A model generated the notes under the pieces. It was given only the letters and a program-made list of their open reading frames with translations, did no database searches and was not told where the DNA came from. The translations under genes and the position numbers were made by a program. Of a DNA stretch of 44,102 nucleotides, positions 1 to 9,545 are shown piece after piece; positions within the stretch are counted from its first letter, which is position 1, and every line of letters begins with the position of its first letter. Source of the stretch: JBKHXF01 sp046566145 (GTDB taxonomy: Bacteria; Actinomycetota; Nitriliruptoria; Nitriliruptorales; Nitriliruptoraceae); contig JBKHXF010000001.1 in the NCBI GenBank assembly GCA_046566145.1, positions 1 through 44,102 of the forward strand, written 5' to 3'.

Positions 1-560
1 GACCGGCCGTGCAGCAGGTCGGGTTGGATCGCGAGCCACGACCCGCAGGCTTCCTGCCGCTCCGCCGAGCGCTCCAGCGAGCCAGACGTGCGCAGCTGTG
101 CGACGAGGTCGACGAGCATCCGGTCGACCTGGTCCGCGTCCGCCGCAGCCAACGTCTCGGTCTCGCCACGTAGCGCGTCGTCGAGGTCGGTCAGCTGCGC
201 CGTGTTGCAGCGGGCCGTCTCGCCGATGAGGAGGCGGACCTGGGACCAGCGCAGGATCCGCCGGCGCCACAACCACATCACCGCAGGGCATGCGGTGACG
301 AGCCGGGCGGCACGCACGTACGTCCGCCCCTCGGTCGAGGTCACCCCGAGGGCCGACAGCACGGTCTCGAGCGAGGCCCGCTCGACCGCTTCGGCGGCGC
401 AGGTCGCGATCGCCTCGGCCGTGGCCGACACGACGTTCATCAGCGCGACCTCGGCCGCGTCGACCTCCGAGAACAGGGTGTGCAGCGTGTCGGCGCACGC
501 GGTCAGCGTCGGGGCGTCGGGGCCGCCGAGCGTGGTGGGGAGCGTCACGTTCGAGTGCAT
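1..560 (-). CDS. DUF222 / 13E12-repeat family protein, N-terminal part (cut by window edge)
   Basis: The minus frame stays open from an ATG at 560 to the window edge, giving about 186 residues beginning MHSNVTLPTTLGG. The alanine-rich helical stretch with the YVRAARL...W.RRILRWSQVRLL pattern is typical of DUF222, the N-terminal half of actinobacterial 13E12 proteins, which usually end in an HNH nuclease domain. That domain would lie outside the window, so nuclease activity is inferred from the family only. A -10-like TAAAGT (567-572) ends 6 nt before the ATG and no Shine-Dalgarno is visible, so the mRNA is probably leaderless. A perfect SOS box lies just upstream, suggesting induction by DNA damage. 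Family call moderately sure; the reading frame is clear. Confidence 0.75.
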   Translation of the reverse strand, partial: MHSNVTLPTTLGGPDAPTLTACADTLHTLFSEVDAAEVALMNVVSATAEAIATCAAEAVERASLETVLSALGVTSTEGRTYVRAARLVTACPAVMWLWRRRILRWSQVRLLIGETARCNTAQLTDLDDALRGETETLAAADADQVDRMLVDLVAQLRTSGSLERSAERQEACGSWLAIQPDLLHGR

Positions 561-566
561 GGAGGC

Positions 567-572
567 ACTTTA
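567..572 (-). promoter_or_regulatory. Putative -10 box (TAAAGT), leaderless start of the DUF222 gene
   Basis: TAAAGT on the minus strand ends six bases before the ATG at 560. With usual -10 to +1 spacing, transcription would start at or beside the A of the start codon. There is no ribosome-binding site. Confidence 0.45.
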
Positions 573-590
573 GGTCGACGGTGCGACACG

Positions 591-608
591 GTCGAACAGA
601 TGTTCGAC
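591..608 (-). promoter_or_regulatory. LexA-binding SOS box upstream of the DUF222 gene
   Basis: GTCGAACAGATGTTCGAC is an inverted repeat of two perfect 8-base arms with a 2-base spacer. It matches the Gram-positive/actinobacterial LexA consensus CGAAC-N4-GTTCG exactly. It sits where the -35 region should be for the TAAAGT box at 567-572, so bound LexA would block transcription. Confidence 0.75.
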
Positions 609-643
609 CATGCTGTGGACAGGTGCGGGCACCGCGCCGGCGG

Positions 644-1621
644 TCAGCTCGCGCCGACGACGGTCGCCGGATCGGTGTTGGCGCCGCACACGATGACGCC
701 GACCCGCTCCCCCGGTGCCGGACGGTAGGCGCCGGCGGTGATCGCGGCGAGGGCGGTGGCCCCACCCGGCTCGGCGACCAGGCGGCACGCGTCCCACAGC
801 CGGCGCTGGGCCACGCGGACGTCGTCGTCGGTGACCAGCAGGCTCTCCACGCCGGCGGCCCGGGCGGCCGCGAACCCGAGGTCGCCCACCCGGGAGGCAC
901 CGAGCGACGACACGCACAGACCGGCTGGCTGGACCTCGACCGGCGAGCCGGCAGCGAGCGCGGCGTGCAGCGCCGGGCACCCGTCGGTCTCGACGGCGAC
1001 GACGCGCACCCGGCCGGCGAGCCACGTCGCGACCCCGCCGACCAACCCACCCCCGCCCACCGCGACGAGGACGGTGTCGAGGCCGTCGACCTGCGACTCG
1101 AGTTCGAGGGCGCAGGTCCCCTGGCCGGCGACGACCTCGGGCTGGTCGTAGGCGTGGGCCTGCAGCCCGCCGTGCTCCGCCCGCCACGACTCGGACGCGT
1201 CGAAGGCCTGCTGGTAGGTCCCCGGCACGACGTGGACCCGGGCTCCGAGGGCGGCGAGCCCGTCGAGCTTCTCCGGTGGCGAGGAGTCGGGCACGAAGAC
1301 GTGGGCCGGGACCCCGGTGCGGGCGGCGGCCCACGCGACGGCGAGTCCGAAGTTCCCTCCGGACGCCGCCACCACGCCGGCGGTCGGCACGTCGGCCCCG
1401 AGGAGCAGGTTCGCCGCACCGCGCACCTTGAACGACCCGGTCGGTTGGAGCAGGTCGAGCTTGCACGCGACGGGACCGTCCGCGAGGGCGCCGGCCTCGG
1501 CCTCGAGCACGGGGGTGCGCCGGACCACCCCGGCGAGCCGCTCGGCTGCGGCGGCGACGTCCTCGCGGGTCACTGGCCCGGCGATGGGTCGCGGCGGCCG
1601 GGGAGGGGTGGGGGTCGTCAT
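644..1621 (-). CDS. PLP-dependent threonine dehydratase-like enzyme (serine/threonine ammonia-lyase family)
   Basis: A 325-residue fold-type II PLP enzyme. PTGSFKVRGA carries the PLP-binding lysine, ASGGNFG is the substrate/phosphate loop and VAVGGGGLVGG is the glycine-rich PLP-phosphate loop. Such enzymes deaminate threonine or serine to 2-oxobutyrate or pyruvate, and some members are racemases or act on hydroxy-amino acids. No C-terminal ACT domain is present, so it resembles catabolic or short forms rather than allosteric IlvA. An upstream extension to 1726 is open, but the ATG at 1621 starts a typical N-terminus and has TAGGCT 7 nt before it with no Shine-Dalgarno, suggesting leaderless translation. 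Substrate unknown. Confidence 0.85.
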   Translation of the reverse strand: MTTPTPPRPPRPIAGPVTREDVAAAAERLAGVVRRTPVLEAEAGALADGPVACKLDLLQPTGSFKVRGAANLLLGADVPTAGVVAASGGNFGLAVAWAAARTGVPAHVFVPDSSPPEKLDGLAALGARVHVVPGTYQQAFDASESWRAEHGGLQAHAYDQPEVVAGQGTCALELESQVDGLDTVLVAVGGGGLVGGVATWLAGRVRVVAVETDGCPALHAALAAGSPVEVQPAGLCVSSLGASRVGDLGFAAARAAGVESLLVTDDDVRVAQRRLWDACRLVAEPGGATALAAITAGAYRPAPGERVGVIVCGANTDPATVVGAS

Positions 1622-1628
1622 GGCCGGC

Positions 1629-1634
1629 AGCCTA
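1629..1634 (-). promoter_or_regulatory. Putative -10 box (TAGGCT), leaderless start of the PLP enzyme
   Basis: TAGGCT on the minus strand ends 7 nt before the ATG at 1621, the spacing expected if transcription starts at the start codon. It resembles the TAGCCT boxes before two tRNAs in this window. Confidence 0.4.
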
Positions 1635-1658
1635 CGTCGGCCCGACGCGACGTCGGCC

Positions 1659-3593
1659 TCAGGCGTGGGGGCGCACGCGCCGGGGCACCGCGACCGAGGC
1701 GGCGTCCACCGAGGCGGCGCGCTCACCGAGCAGGCCGGCGACCACCGTGGAGAGCTCCTGACCCCGGAACGGCTTGCGCAGCACCTGGGCCCCGAGCTCG
1801 GCGCCGACCTCGTCGAGCCCGCCGTGTCCGGAGACGATGAGCCGTCCGGCCGCCGGCGCGTGCCTGTCCGCGACCCGGAGCACGTCGGACGCGGTCCCGT
1901 CGGACAGGACCAGGTCGCACACGATCGCGGCGACCGCCGGGCCGTGGCGCCGGAGGGCCGCCGTGGCGCCGGCCACGTCCGCGACGGGCAGCACCCGGAT
2001 CCCGGAACGCTCCAGCACGCGCGTCAGGATGTCGAGCAGGACCGGCTCGTCCTCGGCGAGGACGACGAGGTCGGCGGCCACGGGATCGCCGTCCTCGACC
2101 GGTTCCTCCAGTCGCTCCGGCAGGAGCACGGTCACCCTGGTGCCCGCGCCGGGCTGCGAGGTGAGCTCGACGCGGCCACCCGCCGCCTCGACGAGCGCGA
2201 CGGAGGTCGAGAGCCCGAGCCCGGTGCCGCTGCCGGCCGCCTTGGAGGTGAAGAACGGGTCGGTGCAGCGCGCGAGCGTCGCCGCGTCCATGCCCACCCC
2301 GTCGTCCTCGACGGTGATGGCGACGAGGGTCTCGCCGTCCGGCCCGGGCAGGCGCTCGGTGCGGACGTGGACGGTGCCGCGGGACCCGACCGCGTCGCGG
2401 GCGTTGAGCACGAGGTTGACCACGACCTGGGTCAGGTGGGTCCCGTCGATCCACACCGGCAGCGGCTCCACGGTGAGGTCGAGCTCCAGCGTCAGGCCGG
2501 CCGAGCATGCGGAGCGCAGGAGCGGGTGCAGGTCGACCAGGACGTCGTTGGCGTCGAGAGCGCCCGGGGTGACCTCCCGGTCGGCGGCGAACCGCATCAG
2601 CCGCGCCGTCAGGTCGCCGGCCTTCTCCGCTGCGGCGAGCACCGCGGCGGCCTCCTCGGACTGGTGCTCCTCCGCGAGGAGCTCCCCGTTCCCGAGGATG
2701 ACGGCGAGCCAGTTGTTGAGGTCGTGGACCACGCCGGCGGCGAGGTGGCCGAGGCCGTGGAGGCGCTGCGCCTCGGCGAGCTCGGTCCTCGCGCGGACCT
2801 GGGCCGTCACGTCCTCCAGGGTCCCCTCGAGCCAGCCCTCGGGGGCGCGGGCGCCCTCGACACGGATCCAGCGGGGGACACCGTCGATGCCGTGCACGCG
2901 GCACGTCACGGCGAACGGGCGACCCCGCCGGCCGGCGGCGAGGAGGCCCCGCAGCCTCGGGAGCTCGTCGGGGTCGAGGCGCGCCGCCACCTCCTCGTCC
3001 CGGACCGGACCGGCGTCCGCCACCAGGCGGCTGGCGGCCGCGGCGAGGGCGTCGAGGTGGACCACCCCGGCCTCCCGGTCGACCCGCCACCGGCCGCGGA
3101 GGCCGGCGCCGGCATCGGCGCCGTCCTCCGGCCGCGCGAGCGCGAGCGGGAGTGCCGCAACGAGGGCCTCGAGCCCGGTGGCGGCCGACGAGGTGAACAG
3201 CCCGTTGGTCGGCCAGAAGACCTGCACGACGCCGATGGTCGCTCGGCCACGAGCGTCACGGACCGGGACGCCGAGCCAGTCGCTCGGGACCTCGCGGGGA
3301 TCCTGGGCGGCCGCGTCGAGTCCGAGGACCTCGGTGGCGAGACGGTCCCGCGCGGCGCGGCACGTCGTCCCCGCGTCGAGCACGCGCTCGCGGCCCCGAC
3401 GGCACCACGCCTCGGGCACCTCCCGGGTCCCGCGCACCTCCCGGGTCTGTCCGGCACGGATGGAGCCGTCGAGGACGACCTCCACGCTCTCGGCGCCGGT
3501 CAACGACAGCGCGCCGCGCAGCACCACGTCGACGACCTCACGGCGGGACGTCGCACCGGCCAGCGCCTGCAGCGCGGCGACGAGCGGGCGCAT
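1659..3593 (-). CDS. Hybrid sensor histidine kinase (GAF-PAS-HisKA-HATPase-receiver)
   Basis: About 644 residues, apparently cytosolic with no clear membrane segment. The order is a GAF-like domain (about 1-155), a PAS-like domain (about 170-275, ending in the EGTLEDVT PAC motif), a dimerisation helix with phosphoacceptor His in GVVHDLNNWLAVI, and an ATPase domain with N box VVNLVLNARDAV, G1 VEDDGVGMD and G2 GSGTGLGLS. The C-terminal receiver has the acidic pair in LAEDEP, phospho-acceptor Asp in IVCDLVLSDG and Lys in LRKPF. The ATG at 3593 follows GGGAG; a GTG at 3614 with GGAGG is an alternative. No separate output regulator is adjacent, so the partner is unknown. Confidence 0.88.
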   Translation of the reverse strand: MRPLVAALQALAGATSRREVVDVVLRGALSLTGAESVEVVLDGSIRAGQTREVRGTREVPEAWCRRGRERVLDAGTTCRAARDRLATEVLGLDAAAQDPREVPSDWLGVPVRDARGRATIGVVQVFWPTNGLFTSSAATGLEALVAALPLALARPEDGADAGAGLRGRWRVDREAGVVHLDALAAAASRLVADAGPVRDEEVAARLDPDELPRLRGLLAAGRRGRPFAVTCRVHGIDGVPRWIRVEGARAPEGWLEGTLEDVTAQVRARTELAEAQRLHGLGHLAAGVVHDLNNWLAVILGNGELLAEEHQSEEAAAVLAAAEKAGDLTARLMRFAADREVTPGALDANDVLVDLHPLLRSACSAGLTLELDLTVEPLPVWIDGTHLTQVVVNLVLNARDAVGSRGTVHVRTERLPGPDGETLVAITVEDDGVGMDAATLARCTDPFFTSKAAGSGTGLGLSTSVALVEAAGGRVELTSQPGAGTRVTVLLPERLEEPVEDGDPVAADLVVLAEDEPVLLDILTRVLERSGIRVLPVADVAGATAALRRHGPAVAAIVCDLVLSDGTASDVLRVADRHAPAAGRLIVSGHGGLDEVGAELGAQVLRKPFRGQELSTVVAGLLGERAASVDAASVAVPRRVRPHA

Positions 3594-3745
3594 GGCGGCT
3601 CCCTGCTCGAACACGGCACCTCCGTCCCGGGCGTCACCCTCGGTGTGGCGCCGTTCACTCTACACGTGATGTCCGGTTCGGGGGGTGTGTCCGACACGCC
3701 GAGCGTCGCGGGCACGACGCGTCGCGGGCCCGCTCGCCCCGATGG

Positions 3746-4447
3746 TCAGGTCCCGGGCTGCCACCAGTCGAGCTCCCACCCCACGTCCTCGACCCAGACC
3801 CGGGGCGCGGCATCCCCATCGGCCGGGAGGACGAGCGCACGGCGGAGGGAGTCGACGACGAGGACCCACTCCCCGTCGGGGGACCAGCGGGCGTCGTCGA
3901 ACCGGTAGCTGTTCGGTCCGTCGAGCCGGAGCAGCGTCGTGGTCTCGCCGGCCGCGCGGATCTGGACCACGGGTTCGCCGTCCTCGCGGTCCACCAGCAG
4001 CGTCGCCCCGTCGCGCTCGCGCTCGATGGGACCGGGCTCGCCGAACGCCACGGGCCCGCGCTCCTCCTCCACGTCGAGGGGCCGGGAGTCCACGACGTCG
4101 CCCGTGGCGACGTCGATCGTCTCGACGGTGGGCTCGCGGGGCCCGTAGGCGGCGACGTCGACGGTCGTGCCGTCATCGCTCCAGACGACCCCGCCCCCGA
4201 GCCCCTCGTCGCACCGCAGACGCCGCGTGCTCCCGTCGCCGTCCGCGACCCAGAGGCAGGCACCCTCGCCGTCCTCCCACTGGACGTACGCGAGCCGGCC
4301 GGGGACAGGTGAGGACGGCTGCTCCGACACGGTCACGAGGTCGGGGTACGGGATCACGCCGATGACGACGACGAGGGCGACCCCGAGGACGACGGCAGCG
4401 CCCGCCGCCCCGACGCCGATGGCCTGCCTGCGATCGAGTCCGAGCAT
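3746..4447 (-). CDS. Membrane-anchored TolB/WD40-like beta-propeller protein
   Basis: A 233-residue protein with one N-terminal membrane segment (about residues 9-31, a V/A/G-rich helix) followed by an exported domain. The repeats LAYVQWEDGEGACLWVADGDG, VVWSDDGT and ARWSPDGEWVLVVD are typical of PD40/TolB-type propeller blades. The ATG at 4447 overlaps the upstream stop by one base (TGATG), so it is probably translationally coupled to the DUF2157-like gene. That makes a two-gene membrane operon. Only about two or three blades are seen, fewer than a closed propeller. Function unknown; perhaps a binding or sensing module. Confidence 0.7.
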   Translation of the reverse strand: MLGLDRRQAIGVGAAGAAVVLGVALVVVIGVIPYPDLVTVSEQPSSPVPGRLAYVQWEDGEGACLWVADGDGSTRRLRCDEGLGGGVVWSDDGTTVDVAAYGPREPTVETIDVATGDVVDSRPLDVEEERGPVAFGEPGPIERERDGATLLVDREDGEPVVQIRAAGETTTLLRLDGPNSYRFDDARWSPDGEWVLVVDSLRRALVLPADGDAAPRVWVEDVGWELDWWQPGT

Positions 4448-5532
4448 CACACCACCTCCGTCGACCGGTCCGGGGTCGACCCGGACGCTCGTGTGCCCCC
4501 GTCATCCAGCTCCACGCCGTCGTCGCCCGCAGGGCCCCCTCCCCCCGGGCCCGCTCGCCCGTCGTCGTCCGCGACCTCGGCCCGGACGCGCACCACGCCG
4601 GCGGCGGTCAGGACCAGCAGCAACCCGACGACGAGCAGGGTGAGGGGTGCCCCGAGCGTGTCGGCGAACAGCTCGAACACCACCTGGGGCAGCAGCACCA
4701 CCACGCCGGCGGTTCCCACCACCAGCAGCGGCGTCGAGGAGGTCACCACGGCCCGCCCGAGCAGCGCCGCGCCGGCAGCGATGCCCACCGAGGTCCCGAG
4801 GACCGTCTGGTCGAACGCGATGGCCTGGGCACCGGCGAGCACGAGGATCCCGCCGAGGACGTCGCCGGTCCGGCCGGGCGGCGTCAGGTCGACCCACGCG
4901 AGGGCCGACCAGGCGACGCCGGTCGAGACCAGCACGATGCCCACGAGCACGGGGTCGTCGAGGGGTGTGGCCAGGGCGAGCAGCGCCTGGGACGCGGCGA
5001 CGAGCGCGCCGAGCAGGACCGTGTGCTGCAGCCACGTGCCGTGCCACCGCCACGCGACGTGGCCGGCAGCGGCGGCCGCGAGGCCGCCGAGCAGGACGGC
5101 GAGCGCCTCCTCGCCACCGGCGAGGTCGACGGCGAGACCGACGGTGGTGCCGACCCCGACGACACCGCCTGCGAGCAGCAGCGCTGCGAAGCGTCCGAGC
5201 GCCGGCTCCTGCCGGTCACGCAGCGGCAGCCCCGCACCCCCGACCACGAGCGTGCCGATCGCGGCGAGGGTGACCCGCCCGCCGTCGGTCAGCGTGGGCC
5301 AGAGCTCCCCGAGCAGCAGCATGGCCGCGGTCAGGACGAACGCGGCTCCGAGGTACCCGACGGCCTCGGCGGCGAGGCTGATGCGCCGGCGTGGTGACGC
5401 GTCGACCGACGGGGCGTCACCGTCGAGGTGGTCGCGACCACCCTCGTGCCGCCGGATGGCTGCGGCCTGCTCCTGCGACACCAGACCGGCGTCGACCCAG
5501 GCACGCAGCCGTTCCTCGAGCTCGATCCGCAT
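4447..5532 (-). CDS. DUF2157-like polytopic membrane protein
   Basis: 361 residues. A cytosolic N-terminus with the L..WVDAGLVSQEQAAAIRRHEG pattern, typical of DUF2157 proteins, is followed by about ten hydrophobic segments rich in Ala, Leu and Val and a charged Gly/Asp-rich tail. The reading frame is open to 5601, but the ATG at 5532 has a good GGGGAGGAG 4-5 nt upstream and begins exactly at the domain. Its stop overlaps the start of the propeller gene by one base. The family has no assigned biochemical role; the pair may form a membrane complex, which is inference from coupling only. Confidence 0.72.
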   Translation of the reverse strand: MRIELEERLRAWVDAGLVSQEQAAAIRRHEGGRDHLDGDAPSVDASPRRRISLAAEAVGYLGAAFVLTAAMLLLGELWPTLTDGGRVTLAAIGTLVVGGAGLPLRDRQEPALGRFAALLLAGGVVGVGTTVGLAVDLAGGEEALAVLLGGLAAAAAGHVAWRWHGTWLQHTVLLGALVAASQALLALATPLDDPVLVGIVLVSTGVAWSALAWVDLTPPGRTGDVLGGILVLAGAQAIAFDQTVLGTSVGIAAGAALLGRAVVTSSTPLLVVGTAGVVVLLPQVVFELFADTLGAPLTLLVVGLLLVLTAAGVVRVRAEVADDDGRAGPGGGGPAGDDGVELDDGGTRASGSTPDRSTEVV

Positions 5533-5651
5533 CGCGCTCCTCCCCGCTGGACGACCTCCATCGTCGCACGGATCGGCCGCCGGCGCGCGCCGTCCGGGCA
5601 CCGGCCTCGTGACGTTCGCAACCCGACCGACGGGGTCCGGTGCACCGCTCG

Positions 5652-6926
<1,275 letters not shown>

Positions 6927-6993
6927 CGCCTCGTGCTCCTCGTCTGTCGCGTCCCGCGGGTCCGTCGGGCTCGTCCTCCGCGCCGTCCCGATG

Positions 6994-7016
6994 CCCCTGC
7001 CGGATCGCTGGCAGGG
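6994..7016 (-). other. Inverted repeat in the clpX leader
   Basis: Perfect 8-base arms CCCCTGCC and GGCAGGGG are separated by 8 bases. The repeat lies next to a possible -10 box TACCAT (7018-7023, minus). It could be a 5' mRNA hairpin or a regulator site; I cannot tell which. Confidence 0.4.
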
Positions 7017-7157
7017 GATGGTACTCACCCGGTCCGGGGGTCGCTGCCCTTCGGGTCGGCCGCTGGGGGCAGGACTGCAGGGTCCCGCACCCCTGTGACA
7101 CGGCGCGCGCGCCGCCCGGGAGGGTCGACGCGCGCGGGTGCGGGTGGGGGTGGACGG

Positions 7158-7778
7158 TCAGCGGACGGCCTGCTCCGAGGCCGAGCGGGCCTCGATGATC
7201 TCGTCGACGATGCCGTAGTCCTTGGCGGCGTAGGCGTCGAGGATGAAGTCGCGGTCGGTGTCGCTGGCGATCTTCTCGACCGTCTGTCCGGTCTTCTCCG
7301 CGAGCAGCTCGTTGAGGAGGTCGCGCATGCGCAGGATCTCGCGCGCCACCACCTCGATGTCGGCGGCCTGGCCCTCGGCACCGCCGGAGGGCTGGTGCAG
7401 CAGGATGCGGGAGTGCGGCAGCGCGAAGCGCTTGCCCGGGGTGCCGGCGGCGAGCAGGACGGCCGCGGCGGACGCGGCCTGACCCATGCAGATGGTGGTG
7501 ACGTCCGGCTTGATGTACTGCATCGTGTCGTAGATGGCGAAGAGCGACGTGATGGACCCGCCCGGCGAGTTGATGTAGAGGGCGATGTCCTTGTCGGGGT
7601 CCTCCGACTCGAGGTGCAGCAGCTGCGCCATGACGACGTTGGCGACCTCGTCGTTCACGGGGGTCCCGAGGAAGATGATCCGCTGGCCGAGGAGCCGCGA
7701 GAAGATGTCCATCCCCCGCTCGCCGCGGTTGGTCTGCTCGACCACGTTCGGGATGATGAAGTTCGTGAACTGGGACAC
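7158..7778 (-). CDS. clpP: ATP-dependent Clp protease proteolytic subunit ClpP
   Basis: A 206-residue serine peptidase that assembles into the tetradecameric degradation chamber served by ClpX. The triad is Ser103 in GQAASAA, His128 in LLHQP and Asp177 in TDRDFIL. INSPGGSITS and the MDIFSRLL start of the mature enzyme are conserved, so residues 1-22 are probably a propeptide. The GTG start at 7778 has GAGGAG about 8 nt upstream, and a TACGCT -10-like box is at 7809-7814. Many actinobacteria have tandem clpP1-clpP2; only one copy is here, and the genes that often sit directly beside tig are displaced by a reductase, an exporter and a TerC gene. Confidence 0.98.
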   Translation of the reverse strand: MSQFTNFIIPNVVEQTNRGERGMDIFSRLLGQRIIFLGTPVNDEVANVVMAQLLHLESEDPDKDIALYINSPGGSITSLFAIYDTMQYIKPDVTTICMGQAASAAAVLLAAGTPGKRFALPHSRILLHQPSGGAEGQAADIEVVAREILRMRDLLNELLAEKTGQTVEKIASDTDRDFILDAYAAKDYGIVDEIIEARSASEQAVR

Positions 7779-7808
7779 GAGCGGCTCCTCGCGGGGATGG
7801 GCTGCCGG

Positions 7809-7814
7809 AGCGTA
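7809..7814 (-). promoter_or_regulatory. Putative -10 box (TACGCT) of clpP
   Basis: TACGCT lies 31 nt upstream of the clpP GTG on the minus strand. The same hexamer lies 13 nt before tRNA-Arg, which supports its use as a -10 element. Confidence 0.4.
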
Positions 7815-7910
7815 CCGACGGGTCGGGTGCCCGACGCCGGAGTTGAGCGGTCGGGACGCACCGGCTCGCCGGCAGGCGCACGGGGACCGGTCCGTGCGGA
7901 CGTTCGCCGC

Positions 7911-7930
7911 GGGGATCGGCGTGGATCCCC
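7911..7930 (-). terminator. Putative terminator after the FabG-like gene
   Basis: GGGGATC and GATCCCC form a 7-bp stem with a 6-base loop, 11 nt beyond the reductase stop codon. A second hairpin (CGCACGG/CCGTGCG, 7877-7898) follows. No U-tract is present, as is common in GC-rich actinobacteria. Confidence 0.45.
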
Positions 7931-7941
7931 CTGACGTCGGG

Positions 7942-8688
7942 TCACATCCCCCGGCCGCCGGTGACCTCGACCGTCGCGCCGGTCACGTAGCTCGACATCG
8001 GGCTGGCCAGGAACAGCACCACGTCGGCGACCTCCTCCGGCTCGCCGGCGCGGCCGAGCGGGATGTCGGCCTCCTTCTCGGCGAAGACGTCGGCGGGCAT
8101 GGCGGCGGTCATGTCGGTGCGGATCAGCCCCGGCTGGACCGCGTTGGCGCGGATGCCGAAGCGAGCACCCTCGCGGGCCGTCGCCTTGGTGAGGGCGACG
8201 ATGCCCGCCTTGGCGGCGGCGTAGTTGGTCTGCCCGAGGTTGCCGAGCTTGCCGGAGATGGAGCTCAGGTTGACGATCGCGCCACCACCCTCGCGGGCGC
8301 GCATGTGGGTCAGCGCGGCGCGCGAGACCAGCCAGGTGCCCTGCAGGTGGACGTCGACCACGGCCCGGAAGTCGGCGAGCGACATGCGGTGCAGCATCCC
8401 GTCCCGGGTGATGCCCGCGTTGTTCACCACGACGTGGAGGTCACCGTGGCGCGCGACGGTCCCGTCGACGAGCGCGGCCACGGCGTCCTCGTCGACCACG
8501 TCACAGGCGACACCCTCCGCGCGACCTCCGTGCTGCTCGACGAGGTCGGTCGCGGTGGCGGCCGCGGCGGCGCCGTCGAGATCGGCGACCACGACGGTCG
8601 CGCCCTCGGCGAGCAGGCGCGCAGCGATGGCGCGACCGATGCCCCTGGCGGCGCCGGTGACGATGGCGGTGCGGTCCTCGAGCAGCAC
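7942..8688 (-). CDS. Short-chain dehydrogenase/reductase, FabG-like
   Basis: A 248-residue classical SDR. The NAD(P)-binding motif TGAARGIG is near residue 10, NNAG is in the middle and the catalytic set is NLSS followed by YAAAK. The sequence PGLIRTDMT and the MSSYVTGATVEVTGGRGM end are typical of 3-oxoacyl-ACP reductases and acetoacetyl-CoA reductases, which reduce beta-keto thioesters with NADPH. The cofactor and substrate cannot be fixed from sequence. The GTG at 8688 follows GGAGG at a good distance and TAGCGT lies at 8725-8730, so the gene likely has its own promoter although the exporter ends only 53 nt upstream. Confidence 0.88.
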   Translation of the reverse strand: MLLEDRTAIVTGAARGIGRAIAARLLAEGATVVVADLDGAAAAATATDLVEQHGGRAEGVACDVVDEDAVAALVDGTVARHGDLHVVVNNAGITRDGMLHRMSLADFRAVVDVHLQGTWLVSRAALTHMRAREGGGAIVNLSSISGKLGNLGQTNYAAAKAGIVALTKATAREGARFGIRANAVQPGLIRTDMTAAMPADVFAEKEADIPLGRAGEPEEVADVVLFLASPMSSYVTGATVEVTGGRGM

Positions 8689-8724
8689 GACGGTGCCTCC
8701 CTGTGCGTCGCGGGTGGGGCCCGG

Positions 8725-8730
8725 ACGCTA
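8725..8730 (-). promoter_or_regulatory. Putative -10 box (TAGCGT) of the FabG-like gene
   Basis: TAGCGT in the context GGTAGCGTCCGG is 36 nt upstream of the GTG. The same box occurs before the ynjB-like gene and the Ser/Thr kinase. Confidence 0.4.
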
Positions 8731-8741
8731 CCGGGAGCCGC

Positions 8742-9545
8742 TCAGCGGCTGGTGGCCCGCTCGAACCGACGCACCGAGAGCGGCACGAAGACCAGCAGGA
8801 TCAGCGCCACCCAGACCAGCGAGTAGGCGACCGGGTGCTGCAGCGCCCACGCCTCCGGCACCGGCGCCCCCGGGGCGGTGTTGCCGAACAGCTCGCGGGT
8901 GGCCTGGGTGACGGCCGACACCGGGTTCCACTCGGCGATCGCCCGCAGCACCGGGGGCAGCGTCTCGCTGGGCACGAAGGTGTTCGCGATGAACGTCAGG
9001 GGGAAGATGACGATGAAGGAGGCGTTGTTGACGACCTCCGGGCTCGGGACGACCAGGCCCACCCAGGCCATCACCCAGGAGAACGCGTAGGCGAACAGCA
9101 GCAGGAGCAGGAACCCGCCGAGGGCGTCGAGCAGCGACGAGCGGATCCGCCACCCGACGAGCAGCCCGGTCGAGGCCATGACCACGAGCGACAGCACGTT
9201 GTAGACGATGTCGGACGCGGTCCGGCCGACGAGCACCGCGGACCGCGCCATCGGCAGGGAGCGGAAGCGGTCGATGATCCCCTTCTGGATGTCCTCCGCG
9301 AGGCCCGCGCCGGTGAACGTCGCCCCGAACACGACCGTCTGCGCGAAGATGCCGGCGATGAGGAACTCCCGGTAGCTCACCCCCGGGACGTCGATGGCCC
9401 CGCCGAACACGTAGGCGAACAGCAGCACGAACATGATCGGGCTGATGAGGACGAAGACGAGGACCTCCGGCACGCGCCGGATCTTGATGAGGTTCCGCTT
9501 CGCGACGACGGCGCCGTCGGACAGGGACTGGGACACGCCGGTCAC
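8742..9545 (-). CDS. ABC-2 type exporter permease (DrrB-like)
   Basis: A 267-residue inner-membrane protein with six hydrophobic segments. It contains the conserved ABC-2 stretch GIIDRFRSLPMARSAVLVGR and the later FIANTFVPSETLPPVLRAIAEWNPVSAVT, both characteristic of DrrB/daunorubicin-resistance-type permeases. The GTG at 9545 overlaps the stop of the ATPase gene by four bases (GTGA), so the two are translationally coupled. Together they should form an exporter for a drug, lipid or glycan. The substrate is not evident. Confidence 0.9.
   Translation of the reverse strand: MTGVSQSLSDGAVVAKRNLIKIRRVPEVLVFVLISPIMFVLLFAYVFGGAIDVPGVSYREFLIAGIFAQTVVFGATFTGAGLAEDIQKGIIDRFRSLPMARSAVLVGRTASDIVYNVLSLVVMASTGLLVGWRIRSSLLDALGGFLLLLLFAYAFSWVMAWVGLVVPSPEVVNNASFIVIFPLTFIANTFVPSETLPPVLRAIAEWNPVSAVTQATRELFGNTAPGAPVPEAWALQHPVAYSLVWVALILLVFVPLSVRRFERATSR

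Noticed and set aside
1317..3908. 863-residue plus-strand open frame
   Set aside because: Shadow of the hybrid histidine kinase and PLP enzyme; no motif, and very biased composition expected from antisense GC-rich DNA.
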